Shown here piece after piece: positions 1-10,806 of a DNA stretch of 64,000 nucleotides. The stretch's first letter is position 1, and each line of letters begins with the position of its first letter. Made by a program: the position numbers and the translations under genes. The notes beneath the pieces were generated by a model. That model did not search any database. It was not told where the DNA came from and worked only from the letters and a program-made list of their open reading frames with translations. Source of the DNA: Coriaria nepalensis (taxonomy: Eukaryota > Streptophyta > Magnoliopsida > Cucurbitales > Coriariaceae); the NCBI GenBank assembly GCA_027186245.1, contig CP114486.1, forward strand, positions 5,547,501 through 5,611,500, in the 5' to 3' direction.

Positions 1-1084
1 GGAATCGGTATGGTACACATATTACGATATCAAGATTGAATAATTTATGTTGAGTCGTTGACGAAGACCACTCAGTACTTTTGGACTTGGATCTATTTGG
101 TTGGAGGGATGCGAGGAGACTTGGAGGAGCGGTATATTTAGTGACCAATGTGGGCCTAAAAGCCCATCAAGCCCATGCTGATATGATGCTTGATCGAAAG
201 TGGGACCACCATTTGGGTATGTTTGATTTTGTCGATTTATATTAAAGCAAAAGGGTAAAAAAAAAAAAGTTAAAAACATTTAACCAAAATTATGCAACAT
301 GCAACATGCGGAAGAGATTTATTTGGAATAATGGAAATTTAAGGGGCAATAATATCTCGTGGTTTTCTTTCTAACTAAAGTACAAATTTTGATGTACGGA
401 GAGATCTGTGATATTCGAGTGATTCTATATTATGTGTTTAGTCTACTAATTAAAATGATAGGTTTACCAACACGTATTTTTAAATATAATTTTATATTTT
501 TTAAGTTAATTGAATTAAAAGTAATTTAATGATCAATGTTTCAATATTTAATAATTATAAGTTAAAATCAAATAATTTTAGTATTTAATAATTATTGAAT
601 AATTTTAGTATTTAATAATTATAAATAAATATTAATTATTAGATTACTTTTAATCCAACGGACAATAAAATATGTAAAATATTATATAAAAATATGTATT
701 CATAGAACTTATCTCTTAAATAAAATATATCGCATGGTTTAAAATATGGTCATAGATGTTGATCGGTTAAAATGTGAATTAAATTTAATCCAGATCACCA
801 TAAAATATAAATGTTTTTTGAGAATTGTTAGAGTATTTACATTTAGTTAATTAGCTTATTTAATTTTCATTTAATTTTTTTCCCTTTATGATTGGCCACT
901 TTTTTAAATGAATTATTATAACGCCTTTTTACATCGAGACTTACATGAGGAAATTTAGATGCAAATTCTTTATGGATTACATGTTCAATAAACAAATAAT
1001 GTCTGTAAATGATCCAAGTCATTATACGGCTTGAATTAAGCCTCACGGCAATAGAATCAAAAGTTTATCGTGGATGTCCTTGAA
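1..1084. other. A/T-rich intergenic stretch
   Basis: Low-complexity, A/T-rich sequence with repeated 'atttaataattat' words around 540-640. I see no gene, RNA gene or complete repeat unit in it. The short ORFs here have no recognisable domain. Confidence 0.5.
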
Positions 1085-1228
1085 GATGGGTTTGTTCAGC
1101 CCAAATCCAATTATAGCTTGTTCACTAGACACAAGAATTTAAAAACTACTATACTCTTTGTATACGTAGACGATATTCTCATCACAAGCAATGCTATAGA
1201 TGATGATGACAAAAATATCCCTCCAGCA
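1085..1228 (+). pseudogene. Copia reverse-transcriptase fragment
   Basis: An open stretch without a start codon translates into the end of the Ty1/copia reverse-transcriptase palm. It contains YSLFTRHK followed about 10 residues later by the catalytic-box motif FVYVDDILITSN. In copia polymerases this motif holds the two metal-binding aspartates. Only about 48 codons survive, and the reading breaks up immediately on both sides. This is a dead fragment, not part of the gypsy element that starts just downstream. The box itself is intact, so the family call is firm; the clade cannot be given. Confidence 0.75.
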
Positions 1229-1459
1229 TAGGTTCAAGTCTATCATGAGATCAGAGAGGCTGATAACCTATAGACAAGATAAGGTGTAATGCATGAGAGC
1301 CCAAAAATGTGTTGGTCTAAGAACGTCGCAAAACATATTTCCCTAAGAACCTAATTCGTATAAGGTTCAATCAAATTATCAGCAATTCTATCACAAAAGT
1401 GCCCAAATTAGGGAATATCCTAGCAAACTCAATCAACTTAAGAGTTTTGGCCTCACAAG

Positions 1460-1707
1460 ACTCTTTCAGGTAAAACCTATAAATACTCTTTCATATGCGA
1501 CCCATATGGTATACGCTCATAATTTGCAACTCTTGTTGTTATGTAAATCAATTGCTTTGATTAAAGGTTTTTTACTCAGGCATTGTAGGGGATTCGTAGG
1601 TTGTAACTCTTATGTCTCTTCGTGTTTTATTTATTTTGTAGGTGCGAGCATTCATGAACATACTGTTAGGGGAGATATGACATCAGCAATTTGGCGTCGG
1701 CTATGGA
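1460..1707 (+). promoter_or_regulatory. LTR tail with TATA box and primer-binding-like site
   Basis: A TATA box (TATAAATA, about 1478-1485) lies some 200 bases before a primer-binding-like sequence, ttggcgtcggctatgg at about 1691-1706. The latter resembles the TGGCGYCGT...GGGA sites found directly after the 5' LTR of plant Tat elements. The LTR would end at ...catcagca (about 1688). The spacing and order fit an LTR promoter feeding the gag region downstream. The start of the LTR was not located. Confidence 0.5.
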
Positions 1708-2315
1708 GAACGCCGATTTCTCTTAGTGATTAAAAGTTCACATAAGCAAGCCGTACCAAGTAAAGTAGAAATGTCTCTCTTTACATTAGATCATGAATTA
1801 TGATGCGAAAATAATGATGCACTCGTCCCCCATGTGATACTGCTATTGGTGACCCCAAGAAGGACAACCAGGTGGAGATGAGTAGGGAGCTAAGTTTGCA
1901 TCCAAGAACTAGATCAGGGGGACATCAACATGCTTGTTCGAAATGCTATTACAGAGTAGATGACAACAACAATGATACAAGTAAAGGAGGAGATCAACGC
2001 ACTCAGAGCTGTCAAGAGTAGGTCAATTAGGAGCAATATGGCCATACTCTGCACTAGTGATGAGGAAGGATGAAACAAGAAGGACTTATTCTTACCAAAA
2101 AAATGACTTTGCTAGGAGGAGGAAGAATAGAGGATGGAAGAGGCATTTTCTTGATCGTGAAGAGGAGCTAAGAAAGACGATGGAAAGTAAATAGGTTCTA
2201 ACCTTTAACAAGTTAAACAAAAAGAAGAGTAGCCACTTCACTAAGGAGATTATGAAGGCTAGCATACCACACAAGTTCAAAAGCCCTAAATTTCGGGCCT
2301 ACATTAGAACTTGAG

Positions 2316-3010
2316 ATGAGAGAGATCATGCTGAGTCAATCCTATAAGACCATAAGGGAACTCCAAGGAATAACGGAGAACACAATGTGCCAGGCTACCC
2401 TGGAAGGCATAGTGAGAGAGTGGTTCAGAAGGCTAGCCCCAAGATCAATGTGTTTTTCTAATGAGCTTAGTGATCTCTTCATGGCCAACTTTGTGGGAGC
2501 GTCAACCATGCATCTCCCAATAATGAGCTTGTGTTTGGTCAGACAGGAGGAATGAGAACATCTCTTAGATTTCGTGGAAAGGTTCAATAAGGTGGCTCAA
2601 AAGTGTGAGAATTTAAGTGACCCTGAAGTTCTTCACACCTTTATAAGTAGGGTAATGAACGAAAAGTTCTTGAAGTTTACTATAGAAAAATGCCCAAAGA
2701 TCCTCCACGAAGCTGTGTAGGAGGCACATTACTAGAGGCTGATCGGGTGTACAAATACCAGCTGAAGGCATACTAGGGTCCCGATGAGTGCTCTAGAAAA
2801 AGAAGGGGCAATTATGAAAGAGATAGCAAAAAAAAAAAAAAAAGAATCGAAAGAGGAGTTGTGACCAAAAGGACAAATTCTTGCCCCCACTACAATCTGA
2901 AGAACCTGACACCCTTGATCACCAACAAACCTTCACCAAGTATGAGAATCAAGACAGTTTCAAAAAGTCATCCCTGCTAAAGCAGATCTTAGAAGGTGAA
3001 ACATGAATCT
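2316..3010 (+). pseudogene. Gag remnant of the Tat-like element
   Basis: The segment encodes the plant retrotransposon gag fold. A helix ending in ATLEGIVREWFRRLAP is followed by a phenylalanine-rich stretch with LSDLFMANFVG and then, past a stop near 2553, EHLLDFVERFNKVAQKCENL. This is the conserved core of Retrotrans_gag. A lysine-rich linker follows at about 2790-2870. After it, around 3000-3080, comes a remnant of the cysteine/histidine nucleic-acid-binding tail (YYCFRKDHDHHIEDYHHL). Stops and shifts interrupt every part. No protein could be made from it. Confidence 0.75.
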
Positions 3011-3339
3011 CTACTATTGTTTTCGTAAAGACCACGACCATCATATTGAGGACTATCATCACTTGAAAAAATAAATAGAAGCTTTAATCTAGCGAGGTTA
3101 CCTTGAGGAATGCATCTCGAAAAATGATGACCATGACGATGGTTACCAAAGTGAGAAATAGATCAGTAACGACTGAGGGGATAAAAAAGCCGAAGGCTCC
3201 AACCTAGCACCACAACATGTAATTAGAGAGATCAAGGTCCTTGTAGGAGGACCAGAAGGCGAGGACTTCACAAGGAAGAAGAAATAATGGATGCGAGAGG
3301 TAAAGCAAGGCAAGGTGTATTCAGTGGCCAAAATAAAAC

Positions 3340-3760
3340 ATTAGTGCCTATTTTAGCATCACTTTCGATGGAACTGACGAGAAATGGGTTATATTTCCGC
3401 ACAATGATGCTTTAGTCATAACGACTAATGTGTTAACAACCTTGATCCATAGGGTAATGGTCGACACAAGAAAGTTAGTGGACATACTATCCACTTTTCT
3501 AGAGATGGGCATCAAAAATGCCAAATTAAGACCATACAAAATCCCACTATCGGGGATTTCACGAAGATCAGTTAATCCGGACAGAATGATCCAACTACCA
3601 GTAATGGTGGATGAAAAGCCATGCCGAGCAACTGTCATGGTCAAATTCTTAATCATAAATATTTTGTCCATATATAGTGTGATCTTGGGAAGAACTTCAG
3701 TGAATGTACTAAAAGGAGTGGTGTCCATGAGGCATTTCGCAAAGAAATTTCCTACTTAAA
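3340..3760 (+). pseudogene. Aspartic protease remnant (Tat-like)
   Basis: A 109-codon open stretch matches the retropepsin region of Tat gypsy elements. The entry motif (PHNDALVITTNV) is followed by VMVDTRKLVDIL, then by SIYSVILGRTSVNVLK and MRHFAKKFPT. The usual catalytic D-N-G-S-S box reads VDTRKL here. The aspartate is kept but the glycine and serines that shape the active site are gone, so the protease would be inactive. It sits between gag and reverse transcriptase as expected. Confidence 0.75.
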
Positions 3761-4079
3761 ATAGTGTCGGCATAGCAAGAGGAAGTCAAAATAAGTTAAG
3801 AGAATGCTACATGACATCACTAAAAGGTAAGTGGATAGAGGAGGAAGACAAAGTAATGGCGATTGAAGAATATAAGGCGAGACCATCACCCACCGAAACA
3901 TTAATGAAACTCAACTTGGGGGAGGTCAAAGTTTTAAAACTTGAAGGATAATTCCCTGGCCAAGATAGACGAACCCTTAATAATTGCTAAATAAGAACTT
4001 GGATGTTTTCGCACGGATATTCAGGGACTTTTAAGGAATATCAAACCAAATGATTGTCTAGTAGCTAGGTGTTGCTCCT

Positions 4080-4790
4080 AAAGTTAAGCTTATAAGGTAG
4101 AAGAAGAGAAAGTTCAATGAAGGGAGAAACAAAGTCGTGGCTAAGAAGGTGGACAAGTTACTCGACGTAGGCGTAATGAGGGAGGTTTAGTATCCCGAAT
4201 GGCTCACTAATGTGGTCATGGTAAGAAAATCCAATGAGAAGTGGAGAATATGTGTGGACCTAAACTAGGCGTGCCTAAAAGATAGATTCCTTTGTCCAAG
4301 TATAGATTAAGTGGAAGATGGCACCATAGGTTGTTAGTTACTCAGCTTTATGGAAGTATATTGCAGATACAACAAAGTGAAGTTATGGGAGTTGAACCAA
4401 GAGAAGACATCTTCCATAATAGACCAATGACTGTATTGTTACCAAGTGATGCCCTTCGGATTGAAGAACGTTGAGCAACTTTCCAGTGACTAGTGAACGA
4501 AATGTTCAATGAGGAAACTAGAAAAATGATGGAGGTATATGTGGATTACATCCTCGCCAAGAGTATTGAGGCCACTGACCACAATTCCCATTAGAAGAAA
4601 GCTTTTAAAATAATGCGGCAATTCAAATGAAGCTGAACCCCAAAAAATGCACTTCTGGGTATCATCTAGAAAAATCATGGGGTATATAGTAGACCATAGG
4701 GGCATTAAGGTGAACGTAGAGAAAGTTTAGATAAACCTCTCACTACCATAAAAGTACAAGCCTTTTCATATTTCATATTCAAGTTCACTA
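4080..4790 (+). pseudogene. Reverse transcriptase remnant (Tat-like)
   Basis: Conserved gypsy reverse-transcriptase blocks appear in order across shifting frames. They include the thumb-side VDKLLDVGVMREV, then WLTNVVMV-KSNEKWRICVDLN, PFGLKNV, and finally MGYIVDHRGIKVNVEKV. The catalytic YxDD block is only seen as MEVYVDYILA around 4530-4560, in which the second aspartate is lost. At least six stop codons interrupt the stretch. Confidence 0.75.
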
Positions 4791-4889
4791 TCTTGGAGTC
4801 GAGCAACCAACCAGAGGTTATAGCCAGGATGCGGTGCCATCATCTTCATCTATGCTCTAAAAACCCTTTAGGATGCTTCACATTGACAA

Positions 4890-5260
4890 CACAACAAACA
4901 AGGAAGGGTGTGGCGCTGACCTGATCTTGACTTAACTAGAAGGGTCAAAGGTAGAATACTCATTGCATTTCAGATTTCAAGCCTCAAATAATGAAGCTAA
5001 GTATGAAGCTCTCTTAGTAAGGTTACGCTTGGCAAGAGAGATAGAGATGGAAAGGATATTGATCATGAGTGATTCACAAATGGTCGTATCGTAAGTAAAA
5101 TGAGACTATCAAGCAAGATGAGAGGTGATATTGGCATATTTGAGGACGGTCGAAGCCATCTTGGGAAAATTTGACAAACATATGATCGAGTATATCCTGA
5201 GGGAGAAAAATGCCAAAGTTTACTCTTTTGCATTATTATCTACCACATTTTCCACATAAC
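4890..5260 (+). pseudogene. RNase H remnant (Tat-like)
   Basis: The segment translates to LTLPEGSKVEYSLHF, then ASNNEAKYEALLVRLRLARE and MERILIMSDSQMVVS, and later EYILREKNAKVYSFALL. These are the four acidic blocks of the plant retroelement RNase H, including the E of NNEAxYEA and the D of SDSQ. This wording is characteristic of the Tat/Athila branch rather than of chromoviruses. Stops are present after SDSQMVVS and elsewhere. Confidence 0.75.
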
Positions 5261-5299
5261 TATTGCCGCAAGAAAATGTGGAGAAACTCGTAAGTTCGA

Positions 5300-6400
5300 G
5301 CACCATAGTAAACCAAGCCTTATAGATTAAACAAAAAGGGTGGATGACCCTGATAAAGAACTACCTACTCAATGGGGAATTACCCCGCAGTAAGGGAGAG
5401 GTGTGCAAGGTCAGACACCAAGGGATTAGGTGTGTAATGATATGAGATGTACTATATAAGCAAGGATACTTTATGTAATTATTGAGATGTTTGGACGATA
5501 ACAAGGTGAAATATATCTTGAGAGAAATCCATAAGGCCATATGTGGAAACCATTAGGACTCTAGGACCTTAGCGATGAAGGCACTACTCTAAGGTTACTT
5601 TTGGAAGACCATGAAGGATGCTTATGACCTATGGAAGGTGCGTGCATTCAGTGCAAAGTTTATGTGGACATCCTAAGGAAGCCCTCCATTCCCCTCACAT
5701 CTGTAGAAAGCTAATGATCATTTTTTAGATATGAGATAAATATAATTGGACCAATGAGCAAGGTCACATCAGGACAAATGAGGCACACAATTGTGGCAAT
5801 GAACTATTTTACAAAATGGATCGAAGTCGTGTTCTTATAAAAAAATAACTGAGCTCCATACCATAAAGTTTATCTAAAAGAACATCGTATGCCAGTTTGG
5901 AATACCCGAGGCTCTGATGACCGATAACGAAAGAAAATTCAATAATAAAAAGTTCAAAGAAAGTTTTTCCGAATTGGGAATAATACACCTAACCTCCTCG
6001 CCGACGCACCCCTAGGAAAATGGATAAGTAGAAGCAGTAAATAAGATCATAAAGAAACTTTTGAAGAAAAAGCTAGAGAGTTTTAAGGGCTATTGGGCGG
6101 ACAAGCTCCTAAGGGTATGGTTGGAAATTTACACCACCCCTTAATTAGTGATAGGGGAAACTCTCTTCAACCTAACGTACGAAGCTAAGGCCATGGTTCC
6201 CGCAGAAGTAGGGCTCTCATCTTATAAAAAGACAATAGTTGATGAAGGAAAAAAAAAGCTCAAACTATGGTTGAGGCGTTGTATTTTCTCCAAGAATCAA
6301 GAAATAAGGCTAATGTCAGGGAGACTATCTTTAAGCAACGAGTTGAAAGATACTACAATAAGCGAGTGAAGGGAAGGCCAATAAAAAAGATTATCCCATA
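5300..6400 (+). pseudogene. Integrase remnant (Tat-like)
   Basis: Degenerate integrase follows the RNase H directly. The zinc-binding entry region is visible as IHKAICGNH...SRTLAMKALL and YFWKTMKDAYDL. Further on come the core-domain pieces DNERKFNNKKFKE and HPENG-VEAVNKIIKKLL, and then GETLFNLTYEAKAMVPAEVG with an ERYYNKRVK-like end. The order and wording match Tat integrases. Multiple stops make it non-functional. Confidence 0.7.
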
Positions 6401-7393
6401 ATACAACATGTTGAGGAGAGAATTGGGAAGGAACTTATGAGTTCACCTCAGAAGTAAGACCATGAACATACCGACTTTAAAATGCTTAAAGAAGAATGTT
6501 GGCACATCCATGGAATGTAGATCATCTTAAGGTTTTTAACAAACCATAGTGAAACTCCCTCCTTTTAGTCAAGTTTCTGCACTAGCACCTAGTTAGTTTT
6601 CAAACTTAGTTCTTAATATAGTTTCCAAACTTAGTCTTTAGTCTAGTTTAGCTTTCAATCTAGTTTATTCCTTAACATATTTTCTTTCTGTATTATCAAA
6701 TTTCTTTAGGCAATATTCTAAAAAAAATTTATTTCACAAAAATTTTGCATTCCTTCACCAAAAATATCTAAGTCAAAAAGACCAAGTAAGCTACAAAAGG
6801 CTCTTAAAGAGCTCATGCTAAAGTTAAGGAATTTTGTTAAGCCTCATGGCATACTTAGGTTAGAGAGATCTTAGAGAACGAATCACGTAAAATAATCCAT
6901 GCATGTTCTAAGGCAAAAATGGTCGGTAAATGAAGTCGAGAAAAGTAAAAATTGAAGGAACCTGATTAGTACTCAGTAAGGACAGGTCAAAGCCTAAACG
7001 ACCCTATAAAGTCGAGGCCCAACAATCCCGTCAAAAGCTGAGGTCTAACAGCTTTGGTATAGCTAAGGCCCAATAGCCTCGGTAAATCCGAGACATGAGA
7101 AGAGGAGAGAAAATGTAAATAATTTTTTTTAGGGTTTGTCCAAAGCCGAACAACAAGAAAGAGGAATTACCTAAGTAAAGATTGATTTAGGCTAAAATTT
7201 TTGGGGGCAACGGGCTATCATAATAATCAAGAGTGTGCATCCATAACGTAAAAAAAAGTTCCAGAGTTACATAAAAGAGACATCCATAAAAAACCACGAA
7301 AAGTGACCTACCGTAAAAGAATGAAACATCAAAAACAAATGAGGTAAAAAAGAAACATGACAAAAAAGACCAAACAACTTAGCTATCTAATTG

Positions 7394-7907
7394 CTAAGCA
7401 AGAGGAGAGTCAATACCACCAAGACTCTCCTCATCCTCCATACCCTCCTCTGGTTCCTGCTTCACCTCACTTTCGGAAGAGAAATATATATCCCTAAATT
7501 TAAGTACATCGGCATCAACATTAGGAAAATTGGTGCGAACAAGGTTTTTAGGATAATGGAAGGTAGTTAGCTCCCATTTTTTTTGAGGCTTTAGCCTGGA
7601 TCCTATCAACCTCAGAGGAATATAGAAACTCCTTCCACCACTCCTCTCTAAGTCGATGAAGGCGTGAATAAAAAGACTTGTTCTCCTTTGTCAAGCTATC
7701 AACTACCTCTAAGGCATCCTTCTTTCCTGATTCGGATAGGTGAAGGGTTGTTTCAGCATCTAGAAAAGCATCCTCAACCTCTTTCCTTAAAGGTTTTTCT
7801 TGAGATAAGATCTCTTTAGAAGTTGCCAAGATAAGGCTAAACCCCGTATTAGAACACTGAAGAGATGTGACCTCAGCGGCGTAAGCGAACCTAAGCTGAC
7901 CTGTCAT
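7394..7907 (-). CDS. Antisense ORF downstream of Tat-like pol (frameshifted)
   Basis: Two overlapping minus-strand open frames (7548-7907 and 7394-7609) read as one coiled-coil-like protein with a frameshift in the homopolymer near 7575-7585. The first part is rich in Leu, Glu, Lys and Ser with heptad-like spacing (RKEVEDAFLDAETTLHLSES). The second carries TFHYPKNLVRTNFPNVDADV and ends in a strongly acidic tail. The position, between pol and the expected 3' LTR on the opposite strand, is where several plant Tat lineages carry an extra antisense ORF of unknown function. I do not recognise a catalytic domain. It is probably broken like the rest of the element. Confidence 0.5.
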
Positions 7908-9400
7908 CTTATCAAGTTACCTATTGAGCTCATCGTCAGGATCACCAGATACCGACACGATGGATATTACATCTCTATCTATAAGACACTAAGAACAAAA
8001 AATAAAGGAGAAGTTATTGATATTCTTACCACAAATAAGCGTTTCAAGGAAAACCGTCTATCAATGATGATTTACCATTCGAGACAATACGATCAAAGGA
8101 GGACTTAGGCATGAGGCAGGGAATCTCCTTTGAAAAGTGAGTTAAGGATTCATGATTCATGCTCTATTGAATCCCGACTTATATTTTTAGAAAAAATATG
8201 ATATTCTTCAAGACTTTGCAACCAAGGAAATCTGATTGATAATTCCTTAAGGGCCAACCCCTTGGGAGGTGTACCATCAGGTGGAGCAAAGGCATATGAA
8301 ATTTTTTTTTTTGTTTTCCTTTAACAAAGGGGCTGAGTCGCCTGATGCTTCTCCTGGTACACCCAACAAGAGAAAATTACTTTCATGAGAAGTTTTCCCT
8401 CATTGTAGAGATGGTCAGTGTACGATAAGTCCTTTCCCTTGTTGCAATTCATGATTGGCCCCTCTTCTAAATGGACATTTATAATGCATTCCTACGAGGG
8501 AAAACAAGATTTGCAAATTAAAATATCATTTACCCTTAAATATTATCGTTTACACTAAAAAAAAAAAGTAGCAACTTTAAAATTAAAGTTAAGAGTAGAT
8601 ATTAGGACGTGGGATTTAGAAAAAAAAAATGCTATAAATTATAATTAAAAGTTTTAGTTAGCCGAATTGTATGCTCTTACAGATTATAATTTTACATGTA
8701 CATCTGACATATGCATGTTTTTCTCCTAAGATACTAGATATACTTCACACTTTGGAATTAAAGAGAAATTCAATCTTAGTTGTAGTTTTTTTTTTTTTCC
8801 TTTCTTCTTTTTGTTCCCCTCCAAGTCTAGTTTAGATCACTATTCAATTATGGTTCAAAATACCTAATAAATAGGGACTTAATCATATATAAAATATTAT
8901 AGAATTTATAAGCTATATTTAGTTTCCTAATTTTAATCCTTTATTTTATAACCTAACAAAAAAAAAAAAATCAATATATATTGAAAAATTTCTTTTTTAT
9001 CCATACAATTTTCCGTACCACACTGCCCCTAGTCATTTTCTCTCCCCCATTATACCGATGTCCTATCTCTCACACTGAACGATATCGAACCCATAACAGG
9101 GCGTATCTGACTAAACTTTTAATTGAGTAGGGGAGGGGGAATTGTTTTCCGATCAATCCGATCGGAGATAGATAGGGTTGCAACTTGCAAGTACCTAGGC
9201 CCATATTCATATTATGTTTGAAATGCCCAGATATGTATAAATATCCGGCCTAAATTTATGGGTCAAGTCGATACGAACCGGGCCGGTGTGATAGACCAAA
9301 ACAGGCTAGAATTGGGCTGTTAAGTAATTATAAAAAAGGGTTCATTCTCGGTACTCTTAGCAGTGAAATGTACACGAGTCAAAAACAAAGATTTAACAAT
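7908..9400. other. Intergenic, partly retroelement-derived
   Basis: No gene seen. The first few hundred bases may still be untranslated sequence of the upstream gypsy element. From about 8500 on the sequence is A/T-rich with several poly-A or poly-T tracts. Confidence 0.4.
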
Positions 9401-9406
9401 TTCCAA

Positions 9407-9433
9407 TACGTGGCAAAACCTGACCTACGTGGC
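9407..9433 (+). promoter_or_regulatory. Two ABRE-like (ACGT-core) sites
   Basis: The octamer TACGTGGC occurs twice within 27 bases (about 9407-9414 and 9426-9433), some 120-150 bases before the LEA start codon. TACGTGGC is a classical ABRE sequence bound by bZIP factors of the ABI5/ABF type. Paired ABREs close to the start are the usual arrangement in ABA- and desiccation-induced LEA genes. Direct evidence is the repeated octamer; regulation is inferred. Confidence 0.6.
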
Positions 9434-9554
9434 AGTGAATTACACTCCCACCTTCTTCTCCATCTTCCCCTTATGAACTCCTGAAAACCAGAAATAACAA
9501 AAGCACAGAAAGAATTTGAAGAAGTGATATGTTAAATCCAAAACAACGTCAGCC

Positions 9555-10370
9555 ATGTCAATAGCAAGGAATCTACTCTTCAACATCTCAAAGGCTTTTC
9601 TTCAACCTCGTCCTTCACTGTCTCTTAGATACTCTCACAAAATCTCAAGAATCTGCTTCTCTTCTGCTTTCAATCCCTCTTGGGTTCGTACGTTAACTAC
9701 GTAAATTTTCTTTCTAATTTCATTGAATAGTTATACTTCTTTAATGGGTATTTTCTAACTTTAATTTTGCTGAAAATTCAGGGTGGAAAATCTCCAGAAA
9801 CGAGTAGAGACTCGAGGGCTGACTTTGCTTACTCTAATAAGAAGTGGAGGAAAGAATTCAAAGCTCATCACGACGACGATGGAAAAAACTTGACGGATAA
9901 AGCAAAGGAAAATGCGCACGAAATGAAGGAGAAGGCAAAAGGATTATAAAGAGAAGGCCAAAGAGATAGCTGAGGAAGGAACCGAGATGGCAAAACAAAG
10001 AGCGCAAGAGATGAAGGAAAAAGCAAAAGAATACGGCGAGAAGGCGAAGCAGAAGGCCGAGGAAGGGACGGAAAGGGCGGCGGAAACGGATCAAAGCACC
10101 AAGGACAAAGTCAAAGACTATGCTCAAGATGCAAAGGTGAAGGTCAAAGGAGGAGCTTATAAAACCGCTGAGACGGCGGAGCATGCAAAAGAGAGAGTGA
10201 AGGATGCAGTGTATGGAGTGAAGGAGAGGGCGGAAGATATTGCAGGGAAGGCAGAAAAGACGGTGAAGGAGGGTATGAGTAAGGCGGCGGAGGGTGTGAA
10301 GGGTGTATGGGGGGCGACGAAAGAGACAACAGAGATGATCAAGGAGAAGGTCATGGGGGCTGAAGATTGA
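9555..10370 (+). CDS. LEA-type 11-mer repeat protein, probably mitochondrial; frame broken by +1 base
   Basis: Exon 1 (9555-9683, 43 codons) begins MSIARNLLFNISKAF and is rich in Arg, Ser and hydrophobic residues without acids, like a mitochondrial presequence. A short GT-AG intron (9684-9781) follows in phase 0. Exon 2 (9782-10370) encodes many Lys/Glu/Ala 11-residue repeats (such as MKEKAKEYGEKAKQKAEE), the amphipathic repeats of group 3 LEA (LEA_4) proteins. These form helices on drying and protect membranes or enzymes. The frame is broken. At 9937-9940 four A's stand where three would keep the repeat frame, so the literal reading stops at 9949 after about 98 residues. The downstream frame runs cleanly to the TGA at 10368-10370 and gives roughly 240 residues with the shift ignored. 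The intact downstream repeats suggest an assembly error or a very young mutation. Confidence 0.8.
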
Positions 10371-10767
10371 GCGGTGGATGCTGAAGATGAAGATGATGTG
10401 GATGTGAGGGGGAAGAGGATGGATGAGGATGTGGTGAAGCTTAGGAGGAAGAAAGAAGGTCATAGGTTTGAATCAAACAGGTTAATGCCGTGAGACACAA
10501 AATGGAAAGATAAACTTGTTGTGGTGTTGTTAATGAGGCTGTTTTCTATTTACAAGGTTAATAAATTGTACATTGGCTTATTGTTTAGTTTTCTGTTTTG
10601 TTTCTGTAGCTAGTATCTTATATTTGGTAGATGCATAATGAGATATTAGGAAAAGCCTCGATATAACAATGTCATTGAATCTGTTTAAATGTTGGACTAT
10701 CTGCTTAAAGATCTAACCGAGGTCTATGGATGGGATAGTGTAAGCAATGTCCATGTAGTCATATAAT
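10371..10767 (+). other. LEA 3' region
   Basis: This is probable 3' untranslated sequence of the LEA gene, with T-rich stretches around 10555-10620. No further gene is seen before the foldback element. Confidence 0.35.
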
Positions 10768-10806
10768 TTAGGGTAAATTACAATAGCGTTAGGGTAAATT
10801 ACAATA
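10768..10806 (+). repeat. 21-bp-period direct repeat at foldback border
   Basis: The 18-mer ttagggtaaattacaata occurs at 10768-10785 and again at 10789-10806, separated by 'gcg'. The second copy is the outer end of the left arm of the foldback element, so this may be a duplicated terminus. Confidence 0.7.

Larger units (their letters stand above)
1265..7907 (+). mobile_element. Decayed Tat-like Ty3/gypsy retrotransposon
   Basis: A plus-strand gypsy element with domains in the order LTR tail, primer-binding-like site, gag, protease, reverse transcriptase, RNase H and integrase, followed by an antisense ORF. The gag, protease and RNase H wording is that of the plant Tat/Ogre group. Every domain carries several stop codons or frameshifts, so the copy is old and inactive. 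The left end is approximate. A 3' LTR was not recognised between 6.5 and 9 kb, so the right end is set at the antisense ORF. The copy may be 3' truncated. Confidence 0.75.

Noticed and set aside
9858..10463. 201-codon minus-strand frame over the LEA gene
   Set aside because: It is the antisense of Lys/Glu-rich LEA repeats, giving Leu/Phe/Ser-rich nonsense. The sense strand has a better gene model with splice sites and repeats.
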